DNA of 38,946 nucleotides from a virus. Made by a program: the position numbers and the translations under genes. Positions 20,791-28,275 of this stretch are shown piece after piece. Each line of letters begins with the position of its first letter. The stretch's first letter is position 1. The stretch covers positions 1 to 38,946 of the IMG/VR virus record IMGVR_UViG_3300028610_001276, one strand, 5' to 3'. The notes under the pieces were generated by a model, which saw only the letters and a program-made list of their open reading frames with translations, was not told the origin of the DNA and did not search any database.

Positions 20791-20987
20791 AAGTTAACGC
20801 GCACAAGTGTCCTGATTGCGAAGGTTTGGTCATGATCAAGATAGGAGACAAGTACGAGATGGTTCTCAATGTCGCCGAAGCTGTCTCTCTGATGCAAGGT
20901 CTCGGAAGTCAGCTAGGAATTCCAGAGGGCTCAAACGGAAGAGCGCAACATATCAAGCGCCTTCTGGAAGAAGAAAGAGGAGGTTGA
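20778..20987 (+). CDS. Small protein with CxxC
   Basis: 69 aa, GTG at 20778 with GGAGGGCTGA upstream. HKCPDCEGL provides one CxxC, then strand VMIKIGDKYEMVLNV and helix. Unknown. Confidence 0.6.
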   Translation: MARVKVNAHKCPDCEGLVMIKIGDKYEMVLNVAEAVSLMQGLGSQLGIPEGSNGRAQHIKRLLEEERGG

Positions 20988-20988
20988 C

Positions 20989-21171
20989 ATGACGTGGAAA
21001 TCCATGAACGGATGTGAGTCTCCGAAGGATCAGAAGGATTTCAGGTTCTCAGAGAAGCTCAAGCATGAAGACCACAGCGAGAGCTGGATGGAATCCCAAT
21101 GGAAATCAGAGGAGGATTTCGAAGCGCGTACCGGTTTCGGTGAGGAGGAAGAAAATGAAAGCAAAGGTTAG
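20989..21171 (+). CDS. Very acidic small protein
   Basis: 60 aa, ATG at 20989, SD AGAGGAGGTTGAC. Rich in E, S, K and W, without hydrophobic core (HEDHSESWMESQWKSEEDF), likely disordered, possibly a DNA mimic or inhibitor. Unknown. Confidence 0.55.
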   Translation: MTWKSMNGCESPKDQKDFRFSEKLKHEDHSESWMESQWKSEEDFEARTGFGEEEENESKG

Positions 21172-21478
21172 AAACGGTGAACAGTGGAAGCTTCAGCATA
21201 ACTTGGCAGTGAGCAGGTACTGTCCTGTAATGAAGGTAACACATGAAAATGCCTACTTGCGTATGCTTCAAGGTTGGGAGGGGTACGCCACGGTACACAA
21301 GTCTGAATTTGAATCTTCCATAGGCGACGATAACGTCTTGGGTCCTGCGTGGGAAGCAATAGGCGATAGCTTGCGCGAGCTGCTCAACGGTGAAGTTGGC
21401 CCCCGTTTGGACTGCGGAACACTTGACTCCTTCATCCTGAACACAATGAGAAGCAACACGCCGCAGACACGGAGGTAA
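21155..21478 (+). CDS. Unknown protein
   Basis: 107 aa, ATG at 21155 with GAGGAGGAAG upstream inside the previous gene. Folded-looking with mixed helix and strands (MKVTHENAYLRMLQGWEGYA; AWEAIGDSLRELLNGE). Ends in a basic tail (NTPQTRR). Unknown. Confidence 0.65.
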   Translation: MKAKVRNGEQWKLQHNLAVSRYCPVMKVTHENAYLRMLQGWEGYATVHKSEFESSIGDDNVLGPAWEAIGDSLRELLNGEVGPRLDCGTLDSFILNTMRSNTPQTRR

Positions 21479-21479
21479 A

Positions 21480-21641
21480 ATGAACTTTGAATCTGCCTTA
21501 GGAAGGGAACTTCACATCCGCCTGGAAGAGGTGAAGTCCGAAGGCTGGGTAGAGGGCTTCCGACTTGGCGTGTTTGTCGGTGTCGCCATTGGCGCGATAG
21601 CGGCGTTCGCTCTGAGCTATTTGATAACCGTTTGGAGGTAA
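21480..21641 (+). CDS. 53-residue membrane protein
   Basis: ATG at 21480, SD GGAGGTAAA. Charged amphipathic N terminus (LGRELHIRLEEVKSEGWVEG), then one transmembrane helix (FVGVAIGAIAAFALSYLITV). TAA lies within the next SD (GGAGGTAAGTCATG). Probably inner-membrane, single pass. Confidence 0.7.
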   Translation: MNFESALGRELHIRLEEVKSEGWVEGFRLGVFVGVAIGAIAAFALSYLITVWR

Positions 21642-21644
21642 GTC

Positions 21645-21806
21645 ATGAAAGTTTTTGAGTATAAATTGTTGAAGGCGCAATCTCTCATGTCCGCTGAGCA
21701 GTTGGATGAACTTGGGAAAGCGGGTTGGGAGTTGACAACCATAATCCCCGCCGATGATGACGCCTTTTATTTCTTTTACTTTAAGCGGGAGGTGTTGAAG
21801 CAGTGA
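21645..21806 (+). CDS. DUF4177-like small protein
   Basis: 53 aa, ATG at 21645. MKVFEYKLLKAQSLMSAEQL followed by DELGKAGWELTTIIPADD and FYFFYFKR matches the strand-helix-strand pattern of DUF4177-type proteins (ELGKxGWEL core), small beta proteins of unknown role common in bacteria and phages. GTGA overlap to the next gene. Confidence 0.65.
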   Translation: MKVFEYKLLKAQSLMSAEQLDELGKAGWELTTIIPADDDAFYFFYFKREVLKQ

Positions 21807-21985
21807 CAACTATCAGAGAGGACCTAGAGATAGCTCGGGAGGACCTGAAGAAGGTCTACTCGAGGCTCGGAAAGTATCGCAAGATAGATGAAATGGCGGA
21901 GCACGCCAAGGCTATGAAAGTCATCAGAGATCGAATCATGGAAGACATAGAGGTGCTTCAAGAGTTCATTGAGAGGAATTTCTGA
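21803..21985 (+). CDS. Coiled-coil small protein
   Basis: 60 aa, GTG at 21803. Nearly all helical, charged (REDLEIAREDLKKVYSRLGK; RDRIMEDIEVLQEFIERNF), an antiparallel helical pair or dimeric coil. Unknown. Confidence 0.65.
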   Translation: MTTIREDLEIAREDLKKVYSRLGKYRKIDEMAEHAKAMKVIRDRIMEDIEVLQEFIERNF

Positions 21986-21996
21986 GGAGGTAAGCC

Positions 21997-22203
21997 ATGA
22001 TGTTAGAGGGTGTAGAACTGGTAATCACTTACACAAGTCAAGCGGGCACCAGAGAACATAAGGTAAAGGCGTCTATTGATAGTACTGGAACGTGGCAGCA
22101 GTGGGGAGTTCCTAAAGAAGTTCTGACCGGAAATGTTGACTTACTGGACGACATTACAGCAGCCGTCTGCCAACACCTTGAGGGGGATGATTATGAGAAT
22201 TGA
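21997..22203 (+). CDS. Small beta protein, unknown
   Basis: 68 aa, ATG at 21997, context GAGGAGGTAAGCCATG. Strand-rich (GVELVITYTSQAGTREHKV KAS), then an acidic helix (DLLDDITAAVCQHLEGDD). Overlaps the next gene by 11 bases. Confidence 0.65.
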   Translation: MMLEGVELVITYTSQAGTREHKVKASIDSTGTWQQWGVPKEVLTGNVDLLDDITAAVCQHLEGDDYEN

Positions 22204-22495
22204 AGAGCACGTCGCTTGGATGACTCGAGACATCAACGTGGGCGAGTACAGAAGGCCGGCTGAACACCTTGTCATGATGCACCCGTTGAAAGCTGCTCTT
22301 ATTATGCCGTTTCTGTATGACAGGCTCCATTCAACGGAGAAGGTCAGCTTTATCAACGAGTTACAGAGGATGCTTTTAAAGCACTTTGTGGTTGAAAAAC
22401 ATAACGTAAACGTGAGAGAATTCGCAAAGCTCAACTTAGCCAAGCTTTGGGCAGACAAGAACAATGGCGCACGACTTGTCGAGGGAGAAAAATGA
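22193..22495 (+). CDS. Helical unknown protein
   Basis: 100 aa, ATG at 22193 with AGGGGGATG region upstream. Helices with conserved-looking HPLKAALIMPFLYDRLHSTE and LLKHFVVEKHNVNVREFAKL. ATGA overlap with the next gene. Unknown. Confidence 0.65.
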   Translation: MRIEEHVAWMTRDINVGEYRRPAEHLVMMHPLKAALIMPFLYDRLHSTEKVSFINELQRMLLKHFVVEKHNVNVREFAKLNLAKLWADKNNGARLVEGEK

Positions 22496-22695
22496 AACTT
22501 CAGCTCGTCAGATGGGCAAAACGAGTAGGGAAAACTGTCTCCTGGGGGAACATCGTAGGCCCATACTCCGGACAGTCTTTTTTAGAAATCTTTCAGACAA
22601 TAGACGAAGCTCGGGAACGTGAACGTCAGGCTCTCGCCAAAGAACCTATCGGTTCGGACAGACTTCCGGTAGCTTTAAGCAGGGAGGAAATTTAA
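22492..22695 (+). CDS. Small basic protein
   Basis: 67 aa, ATG at 22492, SD GAGGGAGAAA. Lys/Arg-rich start (LVRWAKRVGKTVSWG), Gly/Tyr loop, then helix TIDEARERERQALAKEP. Unknown. Confidence 0.6.
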   Translation: MKLQLVRWAKRVGKTVSWGNIVGPYSGQSFLEIFQTIDEARERERQALAKEPIGSDRLPVALSREEI

Positions 22696-22697
22696 AA

Positions 22698-22919
22698 ATG
22701 GTACACCCACGCGGACGAATAGTATGCCCAAGATGCAACGATCCGGCGACGGTACCAATTGGGACGCACACAGCTTACTGCCTCAAATGCATGTCGGACA
22801 GGGTGCCGAGTGCCCCCACGTGTAAGAAAGTGATACCAATGGATAAGGGAAGCTTTTGTTTCGGTGTACTTATTGGGTGGATAGGAATGCTCTTGGCTTT
22901 CTGGATCTGGAATAGCTAG
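22698..22919 (+). CDS. Zinc-ribbon membrane protein
   Basis: 73 aa, ATG at 22698, SD GGAGGAAATTT. CPRCNDPATVPIGTHTAYCL followed by KCMSD is a four-Cys zinc ribbon (CxxC...CxxC). After a polar linker, residues 53-71 are one transmembrane helix (CFGVLIGWIGMLLAFWIW). A membrane-tethered zinc ribbon facing the cytoplasm is likely. Confidence 0.7.
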   Translation: MVHPRGRIVCPRCNDPATVPIGTHTAYCLKCMSDRVPSAPTCKKVIPMDKGSFCFGVLIGWIGMLLAFWIWNS

Positions 22920-23545
22920 TGAAAAGTAGATTCTATCAAGAGCGAGTAAACACAGCCTGCCGCCTTAAGCGACCTTCCGTTTGCAAAGACTGCATGGGAA
23001 ATCCTGATTCGGACTCTCACAATCCTATGGTTTCCGGAGGCCATATCCCTCCTTCAGGTCCTATAGATGCTCCTCTTATGCTGATAGGTATAACTGGAGG
23101 AGTTGAGGAAGAGGAAAGAGGCGAACCTTTCGTTGGTAAGTCAGGAAGGAAAATCAAAGCGGTTATCAGATGGGCAGTTGAGGAGTTCGGTTCTAAGTCG
23201 TTGCCTATCAGGAAATATAATATTTACAACTGCCGCGCTACTACAACGGGTTACGGAGGACGAATCGTCAACCGAAAATCAGGAGGCATGACTGTTAGAG
23301 AGATGAAATCTTGCGCTTCGCGCTGGTTGTTGCCTGAACTAAGAAAGACTAAAGCGAAAGTTGTTCTCGTTCTCGGAACTGAAGCCTTCTCGTTTCTGAT
23401 AGGAAAGAGGTTCGACAACTTCAACAAGGCCATGGGGTATAGATTGTATGTTCCGCAAAGTGGAATTAGTCCGGAGGGGTTAGGCACGGAGATCTGGTCC
23501 TTTGATACCGAGGTGGATTGGTCGGACGCAATGTACGATAAATAG
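22919..23545 (+). CDS. Uracil-DNA glycosylase-like protein (family 4/5 type)
   Basis: 208 aa from GTG at 22919 (TAGTG overlap). Cys22, Cys25, Cys105 and Cys132 fit the Fe-S cluster of the thermophile/bacterial family 4 type. GVEEEERGEPFVGKSG (61-76) matches the uracil-pocket motif GxPFxGxxG, NIYNCRATT (101-109) and KVVLVLGTEAFSFLIG (147-162) the central strands. The usual C-terminal HPS/HPA catalytic loop is not visible. It would excise uracil, or in phages guard or alter DNA; loss of the His motif may mean a non-catalytic or altered role. Cluster assignment is by pattern. Confidence 0.75.
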   Translation: MKSRFYQERVNTACRLKRPSVCKDCMGNPDSDSHNPMVSGGHIPPSGPIDAPLMLIGITGGVEEEERGEPFVGKSGRKIKAVIRWAVEEFGSKSLPIRKYNIYNCRATTTGYGGRIVNRKSGGMTVREMKSCASRWLLPELRKTKAKVVLVLGTEAFSFLIGKRFDNFNKAMGYRLYVPQSGISPEGLGTEIWSFDTEVDWSDAMYDK

Positions 23546-23555
23546 GAGTTAAGCA

Positions 23556-23855
23556 ATGATCAGGTTCTACAATCGAGAAGGGAATGAAATCGGACTTCTG
23601 GAGTGGGTCAAAACGTCTGTGGACCTCGAATACAAAGTGGTCAAAAGGACCGAAGTAGGAAAGACAAGCATCAGTACAGTCTGGTCAGGGTTGGACCACA
23701 ACTTCAGAAAAGGCCCCCCGTTGATTTTTCAGACGATGATTTTCGATAAGGATTCTGAGCTGGATCAATGGCAGAAGGGGTACTCGACTTTAGGAGAAGC
23801 AGAGGCAGGTCACCTAAGAGCGGTTGCCTTGGTGAAGAAGGTGAAAAAGAAATGA
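23556..23855 (+). CDS. Conserved hypothetical, WxGLDHNF-type
   Basis: 99 aa, ATG at 23556, context AGGAGTTAAGCAATG. STVWSGLDHNFRKGPPLIFQ followed by TMIFDKDSELDQW matches a small protein type that I recall from many phages and bacteria, function unknown. The C terminus is basic (KKVKKK). ATGA overlap. Confidence 0.7.
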   Translation: MIRFYNREGNEIGLLEWVKTSVDLEYKVVKRTEVGKTSISTVWSGLDHNFRKGPPLIFQTMIFDKDSELDQWQKGYSTLGEAEAGHLRAVALVKKVKKK

Positions 23856-24091
23856 AGTTAGCACTTTACATGCAGCACGGAACAACAGAAGTCATCATCA
23901 CCCCTGAAACTGATTGGGAGAAGGACACTCTGGAGAAGATTCCGACAGGCGGAAAGTACACCCTCTATAGAGGCCCCTTCTACGAATGCCAAGGAGGTTG
24001 GATTAGACAAGGAACCGGCTTTGGGTCTGGCTCCCCCTCTCGAGACGAAAGCCTTATATTCCGTATCGACGTAGAGAAGGAGGAAGAGTGA
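23852..24091 (+). CDS. Small protein, unknown
   Basis: 79 aa, ATG at 23852 (ATGA). MKLALYMQHGTTEVIITPET, then GGKYTLYRGPFYECQGGWIR, Gly/Ser loop and a C-terminal strand (SLIFRIDVEKEEE). Probably a small beta fold. Coupled to the next gene by GTGA. Confidence 0.6.
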   Translation: MKLALYMQHGTTEVIITPETDWEKDTLEKIPTGGKYTLYRGPFYECQGGWIRQGTGFGSGSPSRDESLIFRIDVEKEEE

Positions 24092-24342
24092 CCTTACGAA
24101 TCATGACAGTTTTGATTCTGGCCCTCATACTCTTCCTGATGACGATGTTCATGAGTTGTTCCTCGGAAGAGGCTACTGCACAAGTGCGCTCACCTGTAGT
24201 GTCTAGTGTCTTTGTTCTTGCAAAACGCCTTAGTGCGGCAGAAGAGAGAATCCACAATCTTGAGATTCAGATTCAGCTCTTAGCTGAAGGGGAACGGGAG
24301 AGGGCTGCTCTCTTACATGGCTTTGAAACAATAGGGAGGTAA
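24088..24342 (+). CDS. Lipoprotein-like membrane protein with coiled coil
   Basis: 84 aa, GTG at 24088 coupled to the previous stop. Residues 5-22 are hydrophobic (IMTVLILALILFLMTMFMSC), ending in a lipobox-like FMSCSS, then a charged coiled coil (AAEERIHNLEIQIQLLAEGE). If lipidated it would be a periplasm-facing anchor; a small Rz1- or exclusion-type role is possible. Inference only. Confidence 0.6.
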   Translation: MTLRIMTVLILALILFLMTMFMSCSSEEATAQVRSPVVSSVFVLAKRLSAAEERIHNLEIQIQLLAEGERERAALLHGFETIGR

Positions 24343-24346
24343 GAAG

Positions 24347-24532
24347 ATGAAAAGAGAAGTGTTCGATCTTGTTGACGACTACTGCGAACACGATAACAAC
24401 AAGGAGGACTGCGACGTACCGTGCTCGGGCTGCGACCATGACTGCTCAATGCACGAGGGCTTAGCGTGCAGCGGTCCTGTTATGCATGCAGGTGTTGACC
24501 TGGAGTGTGACTGTGAAGAATTCGAAGATTGA
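24347..24532 (+). CDS. Cys/His/Asp-rich metal-binding protein
   Basis: 61 aa, ATG at 24347, context GGGAGGTAAGAAGATG. Eight cysteines (YCEHDNNKEDCDVPCSGCDH, DCSMH, LACSG, LECDC) with several His and Asp, strongly acidic. Likely binds metal. Unknown. Confidence 0.65.
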   Translation: MKREVFDLVDDYCEHDNNKEDCDVPCSGCDHDCSMHEGLACSGPVMHAGVDLECDCEEFED

Positions 24533-24767
24533 GAAGAGAGTTTTGGCTTTAGGGGATAATTACCGCTTGGTCGAGGTGGGAGAGACCGACTTCGTACTCG
24601 AGAGGTTCGGCATAGATGCACTTGGAACACGTCATTATGCGCGTGTTGGCAGGTTTAGTACGCATGAAGGTAGGCTTAGCACAAACATTGACGGGCAAGA
24701 GGGGGAGCTAGGAGTCGTGCTGTTCCTCATTATCGAGTACCTGTTTCAAGTAACTTCTGATGCCTAG
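24513..24767 (+). CDS. Small protein, unknown
   Basis: 84 aa from GTG at 24513 with TGGAG eight bases upstream, overlapping the previous gene. Strand-rich (LALGDNYRLVEVGETDFVLE), then a hydrophobic C terminus (GVVLFLIIEYLFQVTS). Its 3' end overlaps the convergent minus-strand gene by 38 bases. Start uncertain. Confidence 0.55.
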   Translation: MKNSKIEKRVLALGDNYRLVEVGETDFVLERFGIDALGTRHYARVGRFSTHEGRLSTNIDGQEGELGVVLFLIIEYLFQVTSDA

Positions 24768-25239
24768 CTACAATCTCCTGACGTTCCTCGATAGAGAGAT
24801 GGTGGATGGTTGTGGAACGCTCGCTGACGGGAAAGATTCGATCCTCGATGTCCTGAGCCACGGCTCGAGCTGTCTTGATGTCGAAGTTCTGAAACATCCA
24901 ATGAAGTCTCATGTGAGCAATGGCCTGCTCAGTAGAGGTGAAGCTATCAAGGCAAGGCTTGCCTCCTTCGTCAGTCCAAGCACAGACGTTCCTTCTTTTG
25001 AGCTCTTTTTCGTATATGTCCCTGAAGCGCTCGCATTGATCGTCATTACGGACGGTCTCCGTCATCGTAATCTGAGCAGTTTCAGACTGAACGAGTTGGG
25101 CGTTTGCTCGAGTTTGTTCTTCGGAGAGCTCGAACTTTTTAGCCTCCAGAGAAATGTCGAGATGGTCTTCAAGGGAAAAGGGCTTGGGAGGAATGAGTTC
25201 GACTTTCTTTCTCGTTACTTTCTTTTTTCTCTTGACCAT
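24730..25239 (-). CDS. Reversed C2H2 zinc-finger-like protein
   Basis: 169 aa, ATG at 25239, on the minus strand inside the plus-strand array. N terminus strongly basic (MVKRKKKVTRKK). Residues 86-113 have Cys86-x9-Cys96-x12-His109-x3-His113, with Trp88 and Phe100 in Gli-like positions (CAWTDEGGKPCLDSFTSTEQ), a C2H2-like finger. The remainder is charged helix. The opposite strand over this stretch has no good gene. No SD precedes it (the complement GAAGGGAG serves the plus gene at 25254). Likely a regulator or RNA/DNA-binding protein with its own promoter. Confidence 0.65.
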   Translation of the reverse strand: MVKRKKKVTRKKVELIPPKPFSLEDHLDISLEAKKFELSEEQTRANAQLVQSETAQITMTETVRNDDQCERFRDIYEKELKRRNVCAWTDEGGKPCLDSFTSTEQAIAHMRLHWMFQNFDIKTARAVAQDIEDRIFPVSERSTTIHHLSIEERQEIVARHQKLLETGTR

Positions 25240-25253
25240 GAAGGGAGTCTAAC

Positions 25254-25373
25254 ATGCCTTTAGTGGAAATTGTATCTATTCTCTTAACCGTCGCCTGCTT
25301 GCTTGTGGTGGTTGGCTGCTTCTTTGCCCTTATTGTTTGGATGGTAGTCCTTTACAGATGGCTCGATAAGTAG
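25254..25373 (+). CDS. 39-residue membrane protein
   Basis: ATG at 25254, SD AAGGGAGTCTAAC. One long transmembrane helix (SILLTVACLLVVVGCFFALI VW) with a basic end (YRWLDK). Very short; starts 14 bases from the reversed gene's start. Confidence 0.6.
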   Translation: MPLVEIVSILLTVACLLVVVGCFFALIVWMVVLYRWLDK

Positions 25374-25382
25374 GAGTTTAAC

Positions 25383-25748
25383 ATGACACAGAACAAACTA
25401 TACAAGCTACTCTGTTTTGGGTCGGCATCGGTACTCTTGCTTACCTACTGTGTCCATTTGTGGTTTGCGATCCCAACTGTGCCTCCGATTCACGAGAGAC
25501 CCTATGTCACTTTCAACAACGGCATCAACCGAGGTGTGTGGGGCGATCTCGAATACTACGACGGTGGAGATTGGGTAACCAACCTTGATACACCATTTTA
25601 CTGGACCTGGTATGGAATTCAGAACGTTGCGATTGTCCACTGGTCATATGGTCCTGACGGAACCGAGGAATGTGTCATCCACGTCAAGTGGACCAACGGA
25701 ATGGAGACCTGTTTGAACGCACCTAGTGTTCAGAAGGGAGGAAATTAA
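25383..25748 (+). CDS. Membrane-anchored or exported small protein
   Basis: 121 aa, ATG at 25383 (TAGGAGTTTAACATG). Residues 8-30 are hydrophobic (LLCFGSASVLLLTYCVHLWF), a signal anchor. The rest is aromatic and strand-rich (YVTFNNGINRGVWGDLEYYD; NVAIVHWSYGPDGTEECVIH) with two Cys, fitting a periplasmic beta domain. Unknown. Confidence 0.65.
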   Translation: MTQNKLYKLLCFGSASVLLLTYCVHLWFAIPTVPPIHERPYVTFNNGINRGVWGDLEYYDGGDWVTNLDTPFYWTWYGIQNVAIVHWSYGPDGTEECVIHVKWTNGMETCLNAPSVQKGGN

Positions 25749-26141
25749 GTGAAAAAGCCGAGCTTTGAGCACTGTTTCGCGGCGTTTGGGGCAGCAGTGG
25801 CGATACTGGCTGTCTTCGGCTTCCTGAAACTCACTTACGAGGCGGGTTATCAGAGCGGCCACGTAATAGGTCATAAGGAGGGGACAAGCGAAGGCTACGA
25901 AATTGGACGTCAGATGGAACCTGTTGAGGTATCAGGGACCGAACCCGACGTTGCAACCGACATCGGCGCCTTAATCATGGACGAAGCGCCATTCCTCATA
26001 GAAATAGACGATACGCCGCCGCACTTTGTGGTCGGTCCTGAGTTCTGGAATGGTGTCTCAAAGGAGATAACTGAAGTTGAGTTCGAGGTTGATGGGTACA
26101 TCATCAGAGTGGTTAGACCCGTTCGAGAGGGGGAAAAATGA
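25749..26141 (+). CDS. Membrane-anchored protein
   Basis: 130 aa, GTG at 25749 with GGGAGGAAATTAA upstream. Residues 8-27 form a transmembrane helix (CFAAFGAAVAILAVFGFLKL), then a Gly/His-rich stretch (GYQSGHVIGHKEGTSEGYEI) and an acidic folded C terminus. Coupled by overlap to the nuclease gene. Unknown; possible exclusion or envelope function. Confidence 0.65.
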   Translation: MKKPSFEHCFAAFGAAVAILAVFGFLKLTYEAGYQSGHVIGHKEGTSEGYEIGRQMEPVEVSGTEPDVATDIGALIMDEAPFLIEIDDTPPHFVVGPEFWNGVSKEITEVEFEVDGYIIRVVRPVREGEK

Positions 26142-27118
26142 AGAGGGGAATTGAAAAGCTAATTTTTAATCCGTCACGTCTTCGTGACTATGCTGCGTGC
26201 AAGTTCAGATACTTCACGAAATACATCAAGAAACTCGCCGCTCCCTTTAGGGTAGCTGCTCCACGAGAGTTGGGGAGCTTTATCCACGCTGGCGAAGCCG
26301 CAGTGGACGAAGGCAAGCCAATAACGGCTGCAATCAGGCGCTCCTTGAAGGCCTTCAAATTATCCGGGGGGTATCAGTCGGCAGATGCCGCTGTGCTTGA
26401 ACAGTTGGCACACGAGGCTGGGCAAATCATCGAAGGGGGCATATGGGTCAACGGCAAAGGGCGACGGAGTTCAAACGAATCCTATCAGCAGTGGAAGCGT
26501 GAGAACTTCAGACTCAAAAGTAAGAATCCTGGCAGCAGAGCGAAGATTCTCTTTGTGGAAAAGAGGTTCTTCACCGATATCGGACCTTTGATTCTGGCCC
26601 CTAAACTCGATATGGGATTGCAGACTCAGATGTGGGCAAGAGAAGAGAACGAAGTTTGGGCTGTTGAGAAGAAGACTACTACGAAGTGGGCCACTGAGGG
26701 TGACGCTCAGGTTGCATGGAAGCGTAAATGGGTGATGGACATTCAGACTACTGTTCAATATGTTGTGCTCGAGAAGGAAGGCTACAACGTGATAGGCTGC
26801 ATGGTTCAACCGATTGTCTATTCGAGGCAGGCCTGCAAAGGGAAGAAAAATCCCCAGCCTATTGGCAAGGTGAGCAGACCTCCGCTTGTGTGGACCAGGA
26901 AACCCGCCGCTGTGATAGCTCACTTTAAGGCATGGATGGAAGACCTCCCCAAGGAGGTTCTTCAAAGAACTCAATCAAATTATTGGCCGGCGGATGGAAT
27001 GGCCAACGGCTCCTGCGACCTCTGCAACTTAGCTGCATATTGCAGAAATGAGGGAAACCTTGTGCGTAGAGAGGATGACGAGGTCGACATCTATCGACAG
27101 AAAAGGGGCTGGGAATGA
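26138..27118 (+). CDS. PD-(D/E)XK nuclease, Cas4/RecB-like with Fe-S type cysteines
   Basis: 326 aa, ATG at 26138 (ATGA). Early SRLRDYAACKFRYF (Cys21), His50 in GSFIHAGE, Asp158 in LAPKLDMGL, Glu177-x-Lys179 in WAVEKKT and a Q-xxxx-Y helix (DIQTTVQYVV, 201-210), followed by Cys293, Cys296 and Cys302 (GSCDLCNLAAYC). This order is the RecB-nuclease core plus four Fe-S cysteines of Cas4/AddB-type exonucleases. With the downstream RecA-like ATPase it probably processes ends for phage recombination. Catalytic residues are intact. Confidence 0.85.
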   Translation: MKRGIEKLIFNPSRLRDYAACKFRYFTKYIKKLAAPFRVAAPRELGSFIHAGEAAVDEGKPITAAIRRSLKAFKLSGGYQSADAAVLEQLAHEAGQIIEGGIWVNGKGRRSSNESYQQWKRENFRLKSKNPGSRAKILFVEKRFFTDIGPLILAPKLDMGLQTQMWAREENEVWAVEKKTTTKWATEGDAQVAWKRKWVMDIQTTVQYVVLEKEGYNVIGCMVQPIVYSRQACKGKKNPQPIGKVSRPPLVWTRKPAAVIAHFKAWMEDLPKEVLQRTQSNYWPADGMANGSCDLCNLAAYCRNEGNLVRREDDEVDIYRQKRGWE

Positions 27119-27357
27119 CAGAGAGAAAGAAGTGTCTTCGGTGTGACAATCTCGTCTTCGAGTCGCAACAGCGGTTGCACGAGTATGTCTACAACTGCAT
27201 GGGTTTCTGCCATAAAGGATGTGATCCAAAACTTTGTAAGGAGGCTTCGAGAAGCCAGACGGAGGAAATGTGGAAGCAAGGAGAGGAAACATGCGAAGAG
27301 CACACCGAAAGGATAGTAAAGACGCTGGCGGATGCGTTGCTAAAAAGTTCAGAGTGA
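27115..27357 (+). CDS. Cys-rich small protein
   Basis: 80 aa, ATG at 27115 (ATGA). CLRCDNLVFESQQRLHEYVY then CMGFCHKGCDPKLC: six Cys with His, a likely zinc-binding N-terminal domain, and a helical acidic C terminus. Overlaps the next gene by 67 bases. Confidence 0.6.
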   Translation: MTERKKCLRCDNLVFESQQRLHEYVYNCMGFCHKGCDPKLCKEASRSQTEEMWKQGEETCEEHTERIVKTLADALLKSSE

Positions 27358-27494
27358 TTCTTCGCTTGGAAGACCCTGAGGAGGAATTTGAGTTTGAAGT
27401 TCCGGATCAGTTCGAGGATGACTTGTTGAAATGGCTTGAATGGGTTCAGAAATATGGAGAGGTAAAGAATGACGACAAAACCGAGAGCGCCTGA
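27291..27494 (+). CDS. Small acidic protein
   Basis: 67 aa, ATG at 27291 with GAGAGG upstream. Basic N terminus then FRVILRLEDPEEEFEFEVPD and FEDDLLKWLEWVQKYG, strand then helix. Overlaps both neighbours, including the ATPase by 26 bases. The first 20 codons may be only overlap; start uncertain. Confidence 0.5.
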   Translation: MRRAHRKDSKDAGGCVAKKFRVILRLEDPEEEFEFEVPDQFEDDLLKWLEWVQKYGEVKNDDKTESA

Positions 27495-28275
27495 TGAAGA
27501 TAAGCGAAGGATAACCCTTTATGGACCGCCGAAGAGTTGGAAGTCGACGAGCCTGGCTACGATTCCGAAAGGGGACAAAATCTACATTGTCGACTTGGAC
27601 AGGCAGCTAGGAAGTTTCAGGAAAGAATGGGAAAGGAGGAAGCATCCGATAAAGAACAGGAAGATTGTCACGATTGACTCGTCAGGTGACAGGTCGACGT
27701 GGGACATCGTGCAGGACATCAAGGAAGCCATGTGGGCGCCCCCTAAAGGCTTTGACTGGTACGCGGTGGACTGCATGACGACCGTGGGATTGTTGATGAC
27801 CCATGAGTTCATCGGGAAAGGAGAGGATAGAGAATATAACATGCGGAACAACACTGAGTTGCTGAGCTGTATGACTGACTATTTCTGGCAGTTCGTGCAG
27901 ACAGCAGAACAAGAAGGGGCTTGGACGGTTTTGATTTTTCACGAAAAGTGGATGGAGTATGAAGATGGGATGACGGACCCGAATTCGAAAGAGGCGTGGA
28001 AGAACAAGAAGTCCACGCTGGTCCCCGAAGTCGCGTCGAGTGCAAAAACTATTATCCCCGGACAGTGCCCCTTCGTTTGGCATGTGGAGAAAGGAAGGGA
28101 GGTGCGAAACAAAATATCTACATCGTGTTCTTTTGTACGAACTCAGGGAACTCCCTTCATCATGGCTTCGTCTACGGGCTATGACGATGAGTTGAACATT
28201 CTGGAGCCTCTCGATTTCGACAAGCTGATGACGAAGATGAAACTGAAAGGAGGAACAAAGAGGAGGAAACGATGA
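27469..28275 (+). CDS. Sak4-like RecA-fold recombination ATPase
   Basis: 268 aa, ATG at 27469 with GAGAGGTAAAGA upstream. Walker A GPPKSWKST (19-27), IYIVDLDRQLG (38-48), a Walker B-like FDWYAVDC (94-102) and a conserved-looking VLIFHEKWM region. This matches phage single-strand annealing/recombinase ATPases of the Sak4 type, which pair with an SSB-like protein. It follows an exonuclease and precedes candidate partner genes, a classic recombination order. The C terminus is basic (GGTKRRKR). Confidence 0.8.
   Translation: MTTKPRAPDEDKRRITLYGPPKSWKSTSLATIPKGDKIYIVDLDRQLGSFRKEWERRKHPIKNRKIVTIDSSGDRSTWDIVQDIKEAMWAPPKGFDWYAVDCMTTVGLLMTHEFIGKGEDREYNMRNNTELLSCMTDYFWQFVQTAEQEGAWTVLIFHEKWMEYEDGMTDPNSKEAWKNKKSTLVPEVASSAKTIIPGQCPFVWHVEKGREVRNKISTSCSFVRTQGTPFIMASSTGYDDELNILEPLDFDKLMTKMKLKGGTKRRKR

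Noticed and set aside
24760-25263. Plus-strand frame opposite the zinc-finger gene
   Set aside because: Poor composition, no SD and no family; the minus-strand reading has a C2H2 site and normal charge pattern.
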